NCBI RefSeq assembly: GCF_036226405.1
Contig: NZ_CP108464.1
Location: 1,240,001-1,304,000 of the forward strand
From: Streptomyces sp. NBC_01260
GTDB lineage: Bacteria > Actinomycetota > Actinomycetes > Streptomycetales > Streptomycetaceae
Reading direction: 5' to 3'
DNA: 64,000 nt
Shown here: positions 47,071 to 55,840 of the stretch, piece after piece
Position numbering within the stretch: the first letter of the stretch is position 1
Layout of the letters: each line of letters begins with the position of its first letter
Position numbers and translations under genes: made by a program
The notes under the pieces: model-generated
What the model was told of the DNA's origin: nothing
The model's database searches: none
What the model saw: the letters and a program-made list of their open reading frames with translations, nothing else

Positions 47071-49455
47071 TCAGGCGCCGGTGAGGTGCTCGGGTCGTAC
47101 CGGCGTCCTGTTGAGCTCCAGTCCCGTCGCGTTCCGGATCGCCGCGAGGACGGCCGGGGTGGACGACAGGGTGGGGGCCTCGCCGACGCCACGGAGCCCG
47201 TACGGGGCGTGGTCGTCGGCGAGTTCGAGCACGTCGACCGGGATGGTCGGCGTGTCGAGGATGGTGGGGAGCAGGTAGTCCGTGAAGGAGGGGTTGCGCA
47301 CCTTCGCGGTCTTGGGGTCGACGATGATCTCCTCCATGACGGCGATGCCCATTCCCTGGAGGGTGCCGCCCTGGATCTGGCCCACGACCGACAGCGGGTT
47401 GAGTGCCTTGCCGACGTCCTGGGCGCAGGCCAGTTCGATGACCTTGACCAGTCCGAGCTCGGTGTCGACCTCGACGACCGCGCGGTGGGCGGCGAAGGAG
47501 TACTGGACGTGGCCGTTGCCCTGTCCGGTGCGCAGGTCGAAGGCCACGGTGGGCCGGTGGCGCCACTCCAGCTCGATGTCGACCGCCTCGCCCTCCAGCA
47601 CGTCGGCCAGATCGGCCAGTACCTCGCCGCCGTCGGTGACGACCTTGCCGCCCTCCAGGAGGAGTTCGGCGGTGGCCCAGGCGGGGTGGTACGTGCCGAA
47701 CTTGCGGCGGCCGATCTCCAGCACCTGCTCGCGTACGGCCTCGCAGGAGTTCTTCACGGCGCCGCCGGTGACGTACGTCTGCCGGGAGGCGGAGGTCGAG
47801 CCGGCCGAACCGACCCAGGTGTCGGCCGGGTGGATGGTGACCTGGGCGACGCCGAGTTCGGTACGGGCGATCTGGGCGTGCACGGTGACGCCGCCCTGTC
47901 CGACCTCCGCCATGGCGGTGTGCACGGTCGCGACGGGTTCGCCGCCGATGACCTCCATGCGCACCCGGGCGGTGGAGTAGTCGTCGAAGCCCTCGGAGAA
48001 GCCGACGTTCTTCAGGCCGACCGCGTAGCCGACACCGCGTACGACGCCTTCGCCGTGCGTGGTGTTGGAGAGTCCGCCGGGCAGCGCCCGCACGTCGGCC
48101 TCCTCGCCGGCGCTCTCCCACTGACGCTCCGGCGGCAGCGGCCTGGCCTTGACCCGGCGCAGCAGCTCGGCGACCGGGGCGGGCGAGTCGACCTGCTGCC
48201 CGGTCGGCAGCAGGGTGCCCTGCTCCATGGCGTTGAGCTGCCTGAACTCGACCGGGTCCATGCCGAGTTCGGCGGCGACCTTGTCCATCTGCGCCTCGTA
48301 GGCGAAGCAGGCCTGGACGGCGCCGAAGCCGCGCATCGCGCCGCACGGCGGGTTGTTGGTGTAGAGGGCCAGCGCCTCGATGTCGACGTCCTCGATGACG
48401 TACGGGCCGACGGCGAGCGAGGAGGCGTTGCCGACGACGGCCGGGGAGGCGGAGGCGTAGGCGCCGCCGTCCAGCACGATGCGGCACTTCATGTGCGTGA
48501 GCTTGCCGTCACGGGTCGCGCCGTGCTCGTACCAGAGCTTGGCCGGGTGACGGTGGACGTGGCCGAAGAAGGACTCGAAGCGGTTGTAGACGATCTTCAC
48601 CGGCTTGCCGGTGCGCAGCGCCAGCAGGCAGGCGTGGATCTGCATCGACAGGTCCTCGCGGCCGCCGAAGGCTCCGCCGACGCCGGAGAGCGTCATGCGG
48701 ACCTTGTCCTTGGGCAGGCCGAGGACGGGAGCGATCTGGTTCAGGTCGGAGTGCAGCCACTGGGTGGCGACGTACAGGTCGACGCCGCCGTCCTCGGCAG
48801 GCACGGCCATGCCGGACTCGGGGCCGAGGAAGGCCTGGTCCTGCATGCCGAAGACGTACTCACCGCTGACCACGACATCGGCGCGGGCCTTCGCCGCCTC
48901 CGCGTCGCCGCGGATGACCGGCTGGCGGTGGACGATGTTGGGGTGCGGTACGTGGCCGATGTGGTGGTCGTCGCGGTTCTCGTGGACGAGGATCGCGTCG
49001 TCGGCGGTCGCGGAGGCCTCGTCGGTGATGACGGGCAGCTCGCGGTAGTCGATCTTGATCTTGGCGGCGGCGCGGCGGGCCGTCTCCGGGTGGTCGGCGG
49101 CGACGAGCGCCACCGGCTCACCGTGGTGGCGGACCTTGCCGTGGGCGAGGACGGGGGTGTCCTGGAACTCCAGGCCGTAGTTCTTCACCGAGGTCGGCAG
49201 GTCGTCGTAGGTGAGCACGGCGTAGACGCCGGAGGTGGCGAGCGCCTCGGCGATGTCGATCGAGACGATCTCGGCGTGCGCGACGGTGGAGCGCAGGGTG
49301 TGGCCCCAGAGCATGTCCTCGTGCCACATGTCCGAGGAGTACGCGAACTCGCCGGTGACCTTCAGGATGCCGTCGGGCCGCATCGTGGACTCGCCGATGC
49401 CGCCCTTGGTGCGGGTGCCCTGGTTGATATTGGTGGGGGAACCGGTAACGCCCAT
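47071..49455 (-). CDS. Xanthine dehydrogenase, molybdopterin-binding subunit
   Basis: A 794-aa catalytic subunit that hydroxylates hypoxanthine and xanthine to urate. Family segments include GVGGAFGGREDLSMQIHACLLALRTGKPVKIVYNRFESF, the Mo-site CGAMRGFGAVQACFAYE, GQGGVTVHAQIA and the end Glu-bearing GLRGVGEAPTLSSTPAVLAAI. The N-terminus is typical of actinobacterial types (MGVTGSPTNINQGTRTKGGIGES). The ATG at 49455 follows the iron-sulfur subunit stop by 3 bp. The operon order is FAD, iron-sulfur, molybdenum. Confidence 0.95.
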   Translation of the reverse strand: MGVTGSPTNINQGTRTKGGIGESTMRPDGILKVTGEFAYSSDMWHEDMLWGHTLRSTVAHAEIVSIDIAEALATSGVYAVLTYDDLPTSVKNYGLEFQDTPVLAHGKVRHHGEPVALVAADHPETARRAAAKIKIDYRELPVITDEASATADDAILVHENRDDHHIGHVPHPNIVHRQPVIRGDAEAAKARADVVVSGEYVFGMQDQAFLGPESGMAVPAEDGGVDLYVATQWLHSDLNQIAPVLGLPKDKVRMTLSGVGGAFGGREDLSMQIHACLLALRTGKPVKIVYNRFESFFGHVHRHPAKLWYEHGATRDGKLTHMKCRIVLDGGAYASASPAVVGNASSLAVGPYVIEDVDIEALALYTNNPPCGAMRGFGAVQACFAYEAQMDKVAAELGMDPVEFRQLNAMEQGTLLPTGQQVDSPAPVAELLRRVKARPLPPERQWESAGEEADVRALPGGLSNTTHGEGVVRGVGYAVGLKNVGFSEGFDDYSTARVRMEVIGGEPVATVHTAMAEVGQGGVTVHAQIARTELGVAQVTIHPADTWVGSAGSTSASRQTYVTGGAVKNSCEAVREQVLEIGRRKFGTYHPAWATAELLLEGGKVVTDGGEVLADLADVLEGEAVDIELEWRHRPTVAFDLRTGQGNGHVQYSFAAHRAVVEVDTELGLVKVIELACAQDVGKALNPLSVVGQIQGGTLQGMGIAVMEEIIVDPKTAKVRNPSFTDYLLPTILDTPTIPVDVLELADDHAPYGLRGVGEAPTLSSTPAVLAAIRNATGLELNRTPVRPEHLTGA

Positions 49456-49458
49456 CGT

Positions 49459-50052
49459 CTAGACCGTCTCTTCCGCGCGGGCGGCCGCGAGGCGGACCGC
49501 GTCGAGGATCTTCTCGTAGCCGGTGCAGCGGCAGAGGTTGCCGGAGAGCGCCTCGCGGATGTCCGCGTCGGAGGGCTCCGGGGTGCGCTCCAGCAGCTCG
49601 TCGGCGGCGATCAGCAGGCCGGGGGTGCAGAAGCCGCACTGGACGGCTCCGGCGTCGATGAACGCCTGCTGGATCGGGGAGAGCTCACCGGTGTCCCGGG
49701 TGTCCTCGCCGCCCGGCTTCGCCTCCCACCGGCGGGCCTTGTCCAGTGCGGTGCCGCAGGCACCGGAGGCGCAGCCGGTGCCCGGGTGGGCCTCGGTGCG
49801 GTGGGCGGCGAAGTCGGCGAGGCCCTCCACGGTGACGACCTCGCGGCCCTCGACCTGGCCGGCGGCGACCAGGCAGGAGCAGACCGGCACCCCGTCGAGG
49901 CGGACGGTGCAGGAACCGCACTCGCCCTGCTCGCAGGCGTTCTTGGAACCGGGCAGGCCCATCCGCTCACGCAGGACGTAGAGGAGGGACTCGCCCTCCC
50001 AGACGTCGTCGGCCTCGTGCCTGCGGCCATTGACCGTGAAATTGACGCGCAT
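49459..50052 (-). CDS. Xanthine dehydrogenase, 2Fe-2S subunit
   Basis: A 197-aa electron-transfer subunit. The first cluster ligands are in CEQGECGSCTVRLDGVPVC, and the second cluster is in QCGFCTPGLL and NLCRCTGYE. Between them an insert of about 45 residues carries two extra cysteines (GTGCASGACGTALD) and an acidic run (PGGEDTRDTGE). It is longer than in most bacterial homologues. Start ATG 50052 lies two bases after the FAD subunit stop, with AAGGAG upstream. Confidence 0.94.
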   Translation of the reverse strand: MRVNFTVNGRRHEADDVWEGESLLYVLRERMGLPGSKNACEQGECGSCTVRLDGVPVCSCLVAAGQVEGREVVTVEGLADFAAHRTEAHPGTGCASGACGTALDKARRWEAKPGGEDTRDTGELSPIQQAFIDAGAVQCGFCTPGLLIAADELLERTPEPSDADIREALSGNLCRCTGYEKILDAVRLAAARAEETV

Positions 50053-50054
50053 GG

Positions 50055-50945
50055 TTATGCGGCTCCTTCGGTGCTGCGGCCGTTGCCGCGGTACGTCTCC
50101 CAGGTCCAGCCGAGGGTCCGGCGGGCCATGATCCCGACCGCGTGCCTGCGATAGCTCGCGGTGCCGCGCACGTCGTCGATCGGGTTGCAGGCACCCGCGG
50201 CGAGCGTGGCGAACTGCTTGGCGACGGACGGTGTGATGATCGTGCGGCTCTCCCAGAACCCGCCCTCCTCGAGGGCGGCGTTCAGAAACTCCTCGGCCGC
50301 CTTCGCCCGTACGGGTGTCGGGGCGGCGGATCCGATGCCGGTACGGACGGTGCGGGTCTCGGGGTGCAGGGCGAGGCCGAAGGCGCAGACGGCGATGACC
50401 ATCGCGTTGCGGGTGCCGACCTTGGAGTACTGCTGCGGCCCGTCGGCCTTCTTGATGTGCACGGCCCGGATCAGCTCGTCCGGTTCCAGGGCGTTGCGCT
50501 TGACGCCGGTGTAGAAGGCGTCGATGGGGATCAGCCGGGTTCCGCGTACGGACTCGGCCTCCACCTCGGCACCCGCGGCGAGCAGCGCCGGGTGGGCGTC
50601 CCCGGCGGGCGAGGCGGTGCCCAGGTTGCCGCCGACGCCGCCGCGGTTGCGGATCTGCGGCGAGGCGACGGTGTGCGAGGCGAGCGCCAGACCGGGCAGC
50701 TCGGCCCGCAGGTGCTCCATGATGGCGCTGTACGGGACGGAGGCGCCGAGCCGTACGCTCTCCTGGCCCACCTCCCACTCGGACAGTTCACCGATGCGGT
50801 TCAGGTCCAGGAGGTACTCGGGCCGCCGGTGGTCGAAGTTGATCTCGACCATCACATCGGTGCCGCCCGCGATGGGCACAGCCGTAGGGTGCTCGGCCTT
50901 GGCGGCGAGCGCCTCCTCCCAGCTGGCGGGGCGAAGGAAGTCCAT
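50055..50945 (-). CDS. Xanthine dehydrogenase, FAD-binding subunit
   Basis: A 296-aa subunit, first of the xdh operon, passing electrons from the iron-sulfur clusters to FAD and NAD. It has AVPIAGGTDVMVEIN (FAD pyrophosphate site), the second motif IRNRGGVGGNLGTASPAGDAHPALLA and ALEPDELIRAVHI. The ATG at 50945 follows a GAAGAGAG. It is divergent from the PucR gene across 259 bp, which probably hold both promoters. Confidence 0.94.
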   Translation of the reverse strand: MDFLRPASWEEALAAKAEHPTAVPIAGGTDVMVEINFDHRRPEYLLDLNRIGELSEWEVGQESVRLGASVPYSAIMEHLRAELPGLALASHTVASPQIRNRGGVGGNLGTASPAGDAHPALLAAGAEVEAESVRGTRLIPIDAFYTGVKRNALEPDELIRAVHIKKADGPQQYSKVGTRNAMVIAVCAFGLALHPETRTVRTGIGSAAPTPVRAKAAEEFLNAALEEGGFWESRTIITPSVAKQFATLAAGACNPIDDVRGTASYRRHAVGIMARRTLGWTWETYRGNGRSTEGAA

Positions 50946-51204
50946 GAGTGGCTCTCTTCTTCTCAATCGGGTCGTTCGCTGGGGCTGGGGACGGCCGGCC
51001 CTCGACTGGTCGTTCATACGTTGTTCACTCGGTGTGTGACCCAGTACACAAGCCTTGCTCCACTTGGTGCAGTCACCGAAACCATGAAGGAGTTGGCTGG
51101 TCTTCGTCCTCGTCTTGTAGATTCGAACGAATGACGGGTCTCTGTGACCTCACCGCAACACCCAGTTTTCACCCGCACCAACGAATGAGATCGGCGGCGA
51201 CGAG

Positions 51205-52929
51205 ATGCGGCTGCGCGCACTGCTGGAGACCGACGCGCTGGGCCTGCGGCTCCTCGGCGGCGACGACGAGCTGGACCGGTCGGTCCGCGGCGTGATGACC
51301 ACCGACCTGCGGGACCCCAGCCGCTATCTGACGGGCGGCGAGCTGGTCCTGACCGGTCTGGCCTGGCGCCGGGACGCGAAGGACTCCGAGCCGTTCGTAC
51401 GTATCCTCGCGGGCGCCGGTGTCGCCGGGCTCGCGGCGGGCGAGGCGGAGCTCGGCGACATCCCGGACGATCTGGTCGAGGCGTGCCGCCGGCACCGGCT
51501 GCCGCTCTTCGCCGTCAACGAGAGCGTCGCGTTCGCAACGATCACCGAGCATGTGGTCCGCCAGGTGTCCGGCGAGCGCGCCGGTGATCTGGCGGCGGTG
51601 GTCGACCGGCACCGCCGGCTGATGACGTCGGGACCGGCGGGTGGCGGACCGGAGGTGGTCCTCGATCTGCTCGGCTCCGACCTGGACCTGCAGGCCTGGG
51701 TGCTCTCGCCCACCGGCCGGCAGCTCGCGGGCGCCGGTGCGCCGCTGCCCGGACCGGTCGGCGCGGAACTGGCCGGTGTCCATCTGGCCGCGGTCCGTAC
51801 CGGCCGCCGCGCCCCCTACCGGGCGGCGATCGGCGGGGTGGCGTATTCGCTCTTCCCGATCCGGAACAACGCCAGGGGTGCCGTGCCGGCCTCCCGTGAT
51901 GTGCGCGAGTCGGTGCTCTCCGACTGGCTGCTCGCCGTCGAGGCCGACGCGAGCGACTGGCCGGCCGCCCGGCTCGACCTGCTCCAGGGCGTGACCCAGC
52001 TGATCGCGGTCGAACGCGACCGGCGCGACGCGGCCCGTACGGTGCGCCGCCGGCTCGCCCAGGAGGTCCTGGAACTGGTCCAGGCTGGCGCCCCGCCCGC
52101 CGAGATCGCGGCCAGGCTGCGGGTGGCCGCGCCGGTCCTGCTGCCCGGCCTCGGAGCCGCGCCGCACTGGCAGGTGGTGGTGGCCCGGGTCGACTGGGAC
52201 GAGCAGGGCACGCCCGGCTCCGGCATCGCGGGCGGCCCGGTCGCCCAGGCGCTGCTGGAGGAGATCCTGGTCGACCCGGCCGTGACCGGCCCCGACTCCG
52301 CGGACCGGATCGCCGTCGCGCACTTTGGCGACGAGGCCGTCGCGCTGGTGCCGCTGCCCGCCGTCGCTCTCCCGGCCGGGGATGCGGAGGACGCGGCGGA
52401 CCCGGACGGCCCGGAGCCCTCGGAGGAGGATGCCGCGCTGCACGCCGACGTCCTGCTGGCCGCCGTCCGGGCCCCGCTCTCCGCGGGTCTGGCCGACGAC
52501 GGCCGCCTGACGCTGGGGGTCAGCGCCGCGGTGCATTCGCCCGAGGGGCTGCGCGGCGCGCTGGAGGAGGCCCGGCACGCCCGCCGGGTGGCGGCGGCCC
52601 GTCCGGGGCGGGTCTGCGCGGCCGGCCATCACGAGCTGGCCTCGCACGTACTGCTGCTGCCGTTCGTCCCGGACGACGTGCGTCGCGCGTTCACCGCACG
52701 GCTGCTCGACCCGCTGCGGGACTACGACCGGCGGCACCGCGCGGAGCTGATCCCGACCCTGGAATCGTTCCTGGACTGCGACGGTTCGTGGACCCGCTGC
52801 GCGGCCCGGCTGCATCTGCACGTCAACACACTGCGCTACCGGATCGGGCGAATCGAGCAGTTGACGGGGCGTGACCTTTCACGGCTGGAGGACAAGCTCG
52901 ATTTCTTCCTCGCCCTGCGTATGAGCTGA
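51205..52929 (+). CDS. PucR-family transcriptional regulator of purine catabolism
   Basis: A 574-aa regulator. The N-terminal PucR domain (about 1-125: LRALLETDALGLRLLGGDDELDRSVRGVMTTDLRDPSRYLTGGELVLTGLAW) senses ligand. A central region follows, and the C-terminal helix-turn-helix is LDCDGSWTRCAARLHLHVNTLRYRIGRIEQLTGRDL (HTH_30). In Bacillus PucR activates purine catabolism genes. Here it is divergent from the xdh operon and probably controls it, and perhaps ure. The start ATG 51205 has only a weak ribosome site. The gap contains an ATTCG-AA-CGAAT dyad (51121-51132). Confidence 0.92.
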   Translation: MRLRALLETDALGLRLLGGDDELDRSVRGVMTTDLRDPSRYLTGGELVLTGLAWRRDAKDSEPFVRILAGAGVAGLAAGEAELGDIPDDLVEACRRHRLPLFAVNESVAFATITEHVVRQVSGERAGDLAAVVDRHRRLMTSGPAGGGPEVVLDLLGSDLDLQAWVLSPTGRQLAGAGAPLPGPVGAELAGVHLAAVRTGRRAPYRAAIGGVAYSLFPIRNNARGAVPASRDVRESVLSDWLLAVEADASDWPAARLDLLQGVTQLIAVERDRRDAARTVRRRLAQEVLELVQAGAPPAEIAARLRVAAPVLLPGLGAAPHWQVVVARVDWDEQGTPGSGIAGGPVAQALLEEILVDPAVTGPDSADRIAVAHFGDEAVALVPLPAVALPAGDAEDAADPDGPEPSEEDAALHADVLLAAVRAPLSAGLADDGRLTLGVSAAVHSPEGLRGALEEARHARRVAAARPGRVCAAGHHELASHVLLLPFVPDDVRRAFTARLLDPLRDYDRRHRAELIPTLESFLDCDGSWTRCAARLHLHVNTLRYRIGRIEQLTGRDLSRLEDKLDFFLALRMS

Positions 52930-52969
52930 TTCCCGGGGGCTCCCGCGGCCCCGGCGGCTTCCGTTGATT

Positions 52970-52983
52970 GTGAAAACTTTCAC
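52970..52983. promoter_or_regulatory. Perfect dyad GTGAAA-AC-TTTCAC between pucR and the TPR-like gene
   Basis: GTGAAAACTTTCAC is a perfect 6+2+6 dyad, about 95 bp upstream of the GTG start at 53077. It has the form of a LacI- or MarR-type operator. It may regulate the gene at 53077. It is not close to any regulator gene I can assign. Confidence 0.4.
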
Positions 52984-53076
52984 CTGACATTGCCTCGACC
53001 TCTTGGCCGGGCGTGCCATTCCGTGCTGTGATGCGGCCAGACTCAACAGCTCAATGGCGCGCTCGGGGAGGGCAAT

Positions 53077-53877
53077 GTGGCGTATACCGCCATGTCTGGT
53101 TCCGGAACGACAGCAGATGACGATCCGCCGCTCCAGACAGCGGTATGGCGGTTGAGGTCACGCGCCTGCTGGACGGACGCCGCGGCACTGCTCGAACACG
53201 ACGCCGCCACCGATCCGGCCGCGGCGCTCCAGCGGACGGCTCTGCTGACCGAGCGGTGTCTGTACACGGGACAGGGCTGGACCGATGCCGAGGACGCGCT
53301 GCGCACCGCCGAGGCCCTGGCCCACGACGACGCCGAGCGCGGGGCCGCCGCCTGCGAGCGCGGACATCTCGCGTACGCCTCGACGCTGCTCGGTGTGCGG
53401 GACCGGGCCGACGAGGCCCGGGTGGCACTGAGCCGGGCCGCGGCTCTGCTGGCCCCGGCCGCCGCGGGCCGCCCGCTGCTCGACTTCCGGCGGGGCCTGA
53501 TCGCCCAGAACATCGCCGATTCGCCACAGGCCGCACGCGCCGCGTACCGCAGGGCCCATGCCGGTGCCACCGCCCAGGGCGACGAACTGCTCCTCTCCTC
53601 CACCTGGCGCCATCTCGCCCTGATCGCCCTGCGCGAGGGGGAGTTGGCGGAGGCCAGGCACGGCTTCGCGGAGTCCCTGCGGATAAGGGAGGAGCTGGGC
53701 TACCTGGTCGGTACGGCCCCGGCGCTCATCGCCATGGCGGACGCGGAACCGGAGCCCGAGGCGGCGACCCGGCTGCGCGCCGAGGCGGGCAGGCTCTTCC
53801 GGCTGCTCGGCGGCGTACCGACGTGGCTGGCCCCGCACATCGACCCGCCGGGGCCGGAGACGGCCGAGTCCAACTGA
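53077..53877 (+). CDS. Helical repeat (TPR-like) hypothetical protein
   Basis: A 266-aa, Ala-rich protein of helical hairpins (ALLTERCLYTGQGWTDAEDALRTAEALAHDDAERGAAAC; AARAAYRRAHAGATAQGDELLLSSTWRHLALIALREGELAEARHGFAESLRIREELG). The second block is a recognisable TPR motif. It has no signal peptide. It probably acts in protein-protein contact; the function is unknown. Start GTG 53077 has GGGGAGG just upstream, a strong ribosome site. It converges on the GntR gene. Confidence 0.75.
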   Translation: MAYTAMSGSGTTADDDPPLQTAVWRLRSRACWTDAAALLEHDAATDPAAALQRTALLTERCLYTGQGWTDAEDALRTAEALAHDDAERGAAACERGHLAYASTLLGVRDRADEARVALSRAAALLAPAAAGRPLLDFRRGLIAQNIADSPQAARAAYRRAHAGATAQGDELLLSSTWRHLALIALREGELAEARHGFAESLRIREELGYLVGTAPALIAMADAEPEPEAATRLRAEAGRLFRLLGGVPTWLAPHIDPPGPETAESN

Positions 53878-53885
53878 GGCCGCGC

Positions 53886-53914
53886 CCGGGGGCCCGGCCG
53901 CACTCAGCCCCCGG
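53886..53914. terminator. Possible bidirectional terminator between convergent genes
   Basis: CCGGGGGC (53886-53893) pairs with GCCCCCGG (53907-53914) over 8 bp, loop 13 nt. It begins 8 bp past the TPR-like gene stop and covers the end of the GntR coding frame. Confidence 0.45.
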
Positions 53915-54656
53915 AGCCGGTGAAGTGCTCCCGTACGAGTGACTGCACGACCATCACGTCCTGGGCGATCAGCGCGTCCAGAAGTGCGGTGTGCTCGGCG
54001 GCGTCCGCCAGCAGGTCGGCGCGGCGGGTGACGGGGTTGGTTTCCAGTGGCCACTGGGAACGGCGGTGCAGCTCGTCGGCCACCGTCACCAGCTGGGCGT
54101 TGCCGGAGAGGGCGAGCACCGCTCCGTGGAAGGCCCGGTCGGCCTCCGCGTAACCGGCCCGGTCGCCGACGGCCGCCGCCGCCACGGTGGCGTCGGCCAG
54201 CGGGCGCAGGGCGCACCAGCCCGCCGGCGGCACGGTGCGGGCGAGCCGCACCATGACGGGGACCTCGATCAGCGCCCGTACCTCGGCCAGTTCGGCCAGC
54301 TCGCGCGGGCCGCGCTCGGCGACCCGGAAGCCGCGGTTCGGCACGACCTCGACGGCGCCCTCGACGGCCAGCCGCTGCATCGCCTCGCGCACCGGGGTGG
54401 CGGAGACCCCGAAGCGGGCGCCGAGGGCCGGGGCGGAGTAGACCTGTCCGGGGATCAGCTCGCCGCCTACGAGGGCGGCGCGCAGGGCCTCCAGGATCTG
54501 GCCGCGCACGGAGTGCCGCTGCACCACGGCACGCGGCGGGGACGGCTCGCCGTGGGTGTGCTCACCGCGGGCCTGTTCGGGCACCCGGACAGACGAGCGG
54601 GCGGTCGCGGACGCGTGCGGCGGACGCACTTCCTCACGCGCTCTGCCCTGCTCCAC
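53904..54656 (-). CDS. GntR-family regulator with FCD domain
   Basis: A 250-aa regulator. A Pro-rich N-terminal arm of about 45 residues precedes the winged helix (GQILEALRAALVGGELIPGQVYSAPALGARFGVSATPVREAMQRLAVEGAVEVVPNRGFRV). The FCD ligand-binding domain follows (PRELAELAEVRALIEVPVMVRLA ... DRAFHGAVLALSGN). It starts at GTG 54656 with GAGGAGG. The proteins controlled are unknown. It resembles the second GntR at 62833 in its DNA-binding half, so the two may be paralogues. Confidence 0.9.
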   Translation of the reverse strand: MEQGRAREEVRPPHASATARSSVRVPEQARGEHTHGEPSPPRAVVQRHSVRGQILEALRAALVGGELIPGQVYSAPALGARFGVSATPVREAMQRLAVEGAVEVVPNRGFRVAERGPRELAELAEVRALIEVPVMVRLARTVPPAGWCALRPLADATVAAAAVGDRAGYAEADRAFHGAVLALSGNAQLVTVADELHRRSQWPLETNPVTRRADLLADAAEHTALLDALIAQDVMVVQSLVREHFTGSGG

Positions 54657-54754
54657 GGGTACCTCCTCGGCCGGCCGGGTACGGCTCGCCTGTGCCGTGC
54701 CCCTTGTGCACGATAGGCGGAGGAGGCCTCAGTTCAAACATCGATCAGGTCGGG

Positions 54755-54773
54755 TAAGGTAAGGCTTACCTCT
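54755..54773. promoter_or_regulatory. Iron box (DmdR/IdeR-type operator)
   Basis: TAAGGTAAGGCTTACCTCT matches 14 of 19 positions of the DmdR/IdeR consensus. Its core AGGTAAG-G-CTTACCT is a perfect dyad. It lies 28 bp upstream of the FhuF-like gene, over the promoter, so that gene should be repressed when iron is plentiful. Confidence 0.85.
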
Positions 54774-54800
54774 AAACGATCGCGATACGGTGGTCCTCGT

Positions 54801-55649
54801 ATGCCCCTCTCCGCCCTGCTCCCCGCAGCGACAGCCTCGGCCGTGACCGAGGCGTACGCGCGCCTGGCCGAGGTCTTCCCGGGACTGCGGGCCGAGGTGC
54901 TCGCGGACGGCGAGTCCACCCCGGGCGGCGTCGGCTGGGTGGGCGCGCACGAGCTCGCGGCCGGCGGCGGCGCCCTGGACACCTTCCTCGCCTGGGACAA
55001 CGCGCAGGTACTGCGGGACTACGGACAGCAGGCCCGGCCCGACGTGGTCGCCAGCTTCGGCCTGCACCGCTACGCCTGGCCTGCCTGCCTGCTGGTGACG
55101 GTGCCGTGGTTCCTGCACCGGCGGGTGCCCCGGATCCCGGTCGAGGACGTCGCCTTCCAGCGGGCGCTGGGTCATCTGACCGTCCGGGTGAGGGAGTTCG
55201 CCTGCCTCCCCGACGATCCCGCGGCGGCGCTGCCGGGCGCCCGGGTGGTGGCGGACGAGGCCGCGCTGCGCGCCGAGGTCCTCTCGTCCGTGGCCGAGCA
55301 CCTCGGGCCGGTGCTCGACGGCTTCGGGCCGCGGATGCGGCGCGGCAAGCGGGCCCTGTGGGGCATGGCGACGGACGAGATCGTCGAGGGCCTCTGGTAC
55401 ATCGCCCACCTCCTGGGTGAGGAGCGGCGCGCCATGGCCGAGCTGGAGGCGCTCCTGCCGGGCACCACGAAGCCGTACGTCGGCACGGCGGGCTTCCGCG
55501 AACTGACCGGACCGGACGGCGAGTCGCTGCCGACCCGGGACCGGGCGAGCTGCTGCCTCTTCTACACGCTGCGGCCCGAAGACACCTGTGTCACCTGCCC
55601 GCGCACCTGTGATGCCGACCGGCTCCAGAAGCTGACGCCCGCTCCCTGA
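54801..55649 (+). CDS. FhuF-like 2Fe-2S siderophore-iron reductase
   Basis: A 282-aa cytoplasmic ferric reductase that releases iron from siderophores. The C-terminal iron-sulfur site is CC-x10-C-x2-C (Cys251, 252, 263, 266: SCCLFYTLRPEDTCVTC), the arrangement known in FhuF. A central conserved region is FGPRMRRGKRALWGMATDEIVEGLWYIA. The ATG at 54801 follows a short leader under an iron box, so expression should rise on iron starvation. It stands alone, away from siderophore genes, and so may serve several siderophores. Confidence 0.88.
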   Translation: MPLSALLPAATASAVTEAYARLAEVFPGLRAEVLADGESTPGGVGWVGAHELAAGGGALDTFLAWDNAQVLRDYGQQARPDVVASFGLHRYAWPACLLVTVPWFLHRRVPRIPVEDVAFQRALGHLTVRVREFACLPDDPAAALPGARVVADEAALRAEVLSSVAEHLGPVLDGFGPRMRRGKRALWGMATDEIVEGLWYIAHLLGEERRAMAELEALLPGTTKPYVGTAGFRELTGPDGESLPTRDRASCCLFYTLRPEDTCVTCPRTCDADRLQKLTPAP

Positions 55650-55840
55650 TCCACACCACCCGCAAGGGTGACGTGATTCGAACGCAACTACCCCGCCACC
55701 GAGAGGTGTTCGAGCAGATCACGTAAATCGACCGGCTCAAGCACCCCATTGGCGTTAACTTGCCCCGAAACCGCCTTGACTTGAGGGAATTTCCGTCACG
55801 ATGGCGCCCGAAACTCCCTACGTGACGCAAGGGACCGTGC

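Noticed and set aside
47056..50154. 1032-codon open frame on the plus strand across the xdh genes
   Set aside because: It is a shadow frame caused by high third-position GC. It spans two gene boundaries of the real xdh operon and shows no family features.
55670..55690. GATTCGAAC string resembling the T arm of a tRNA
   Set aside because: No acceptor stem, D arm or anticodon arm can be fitted around it.
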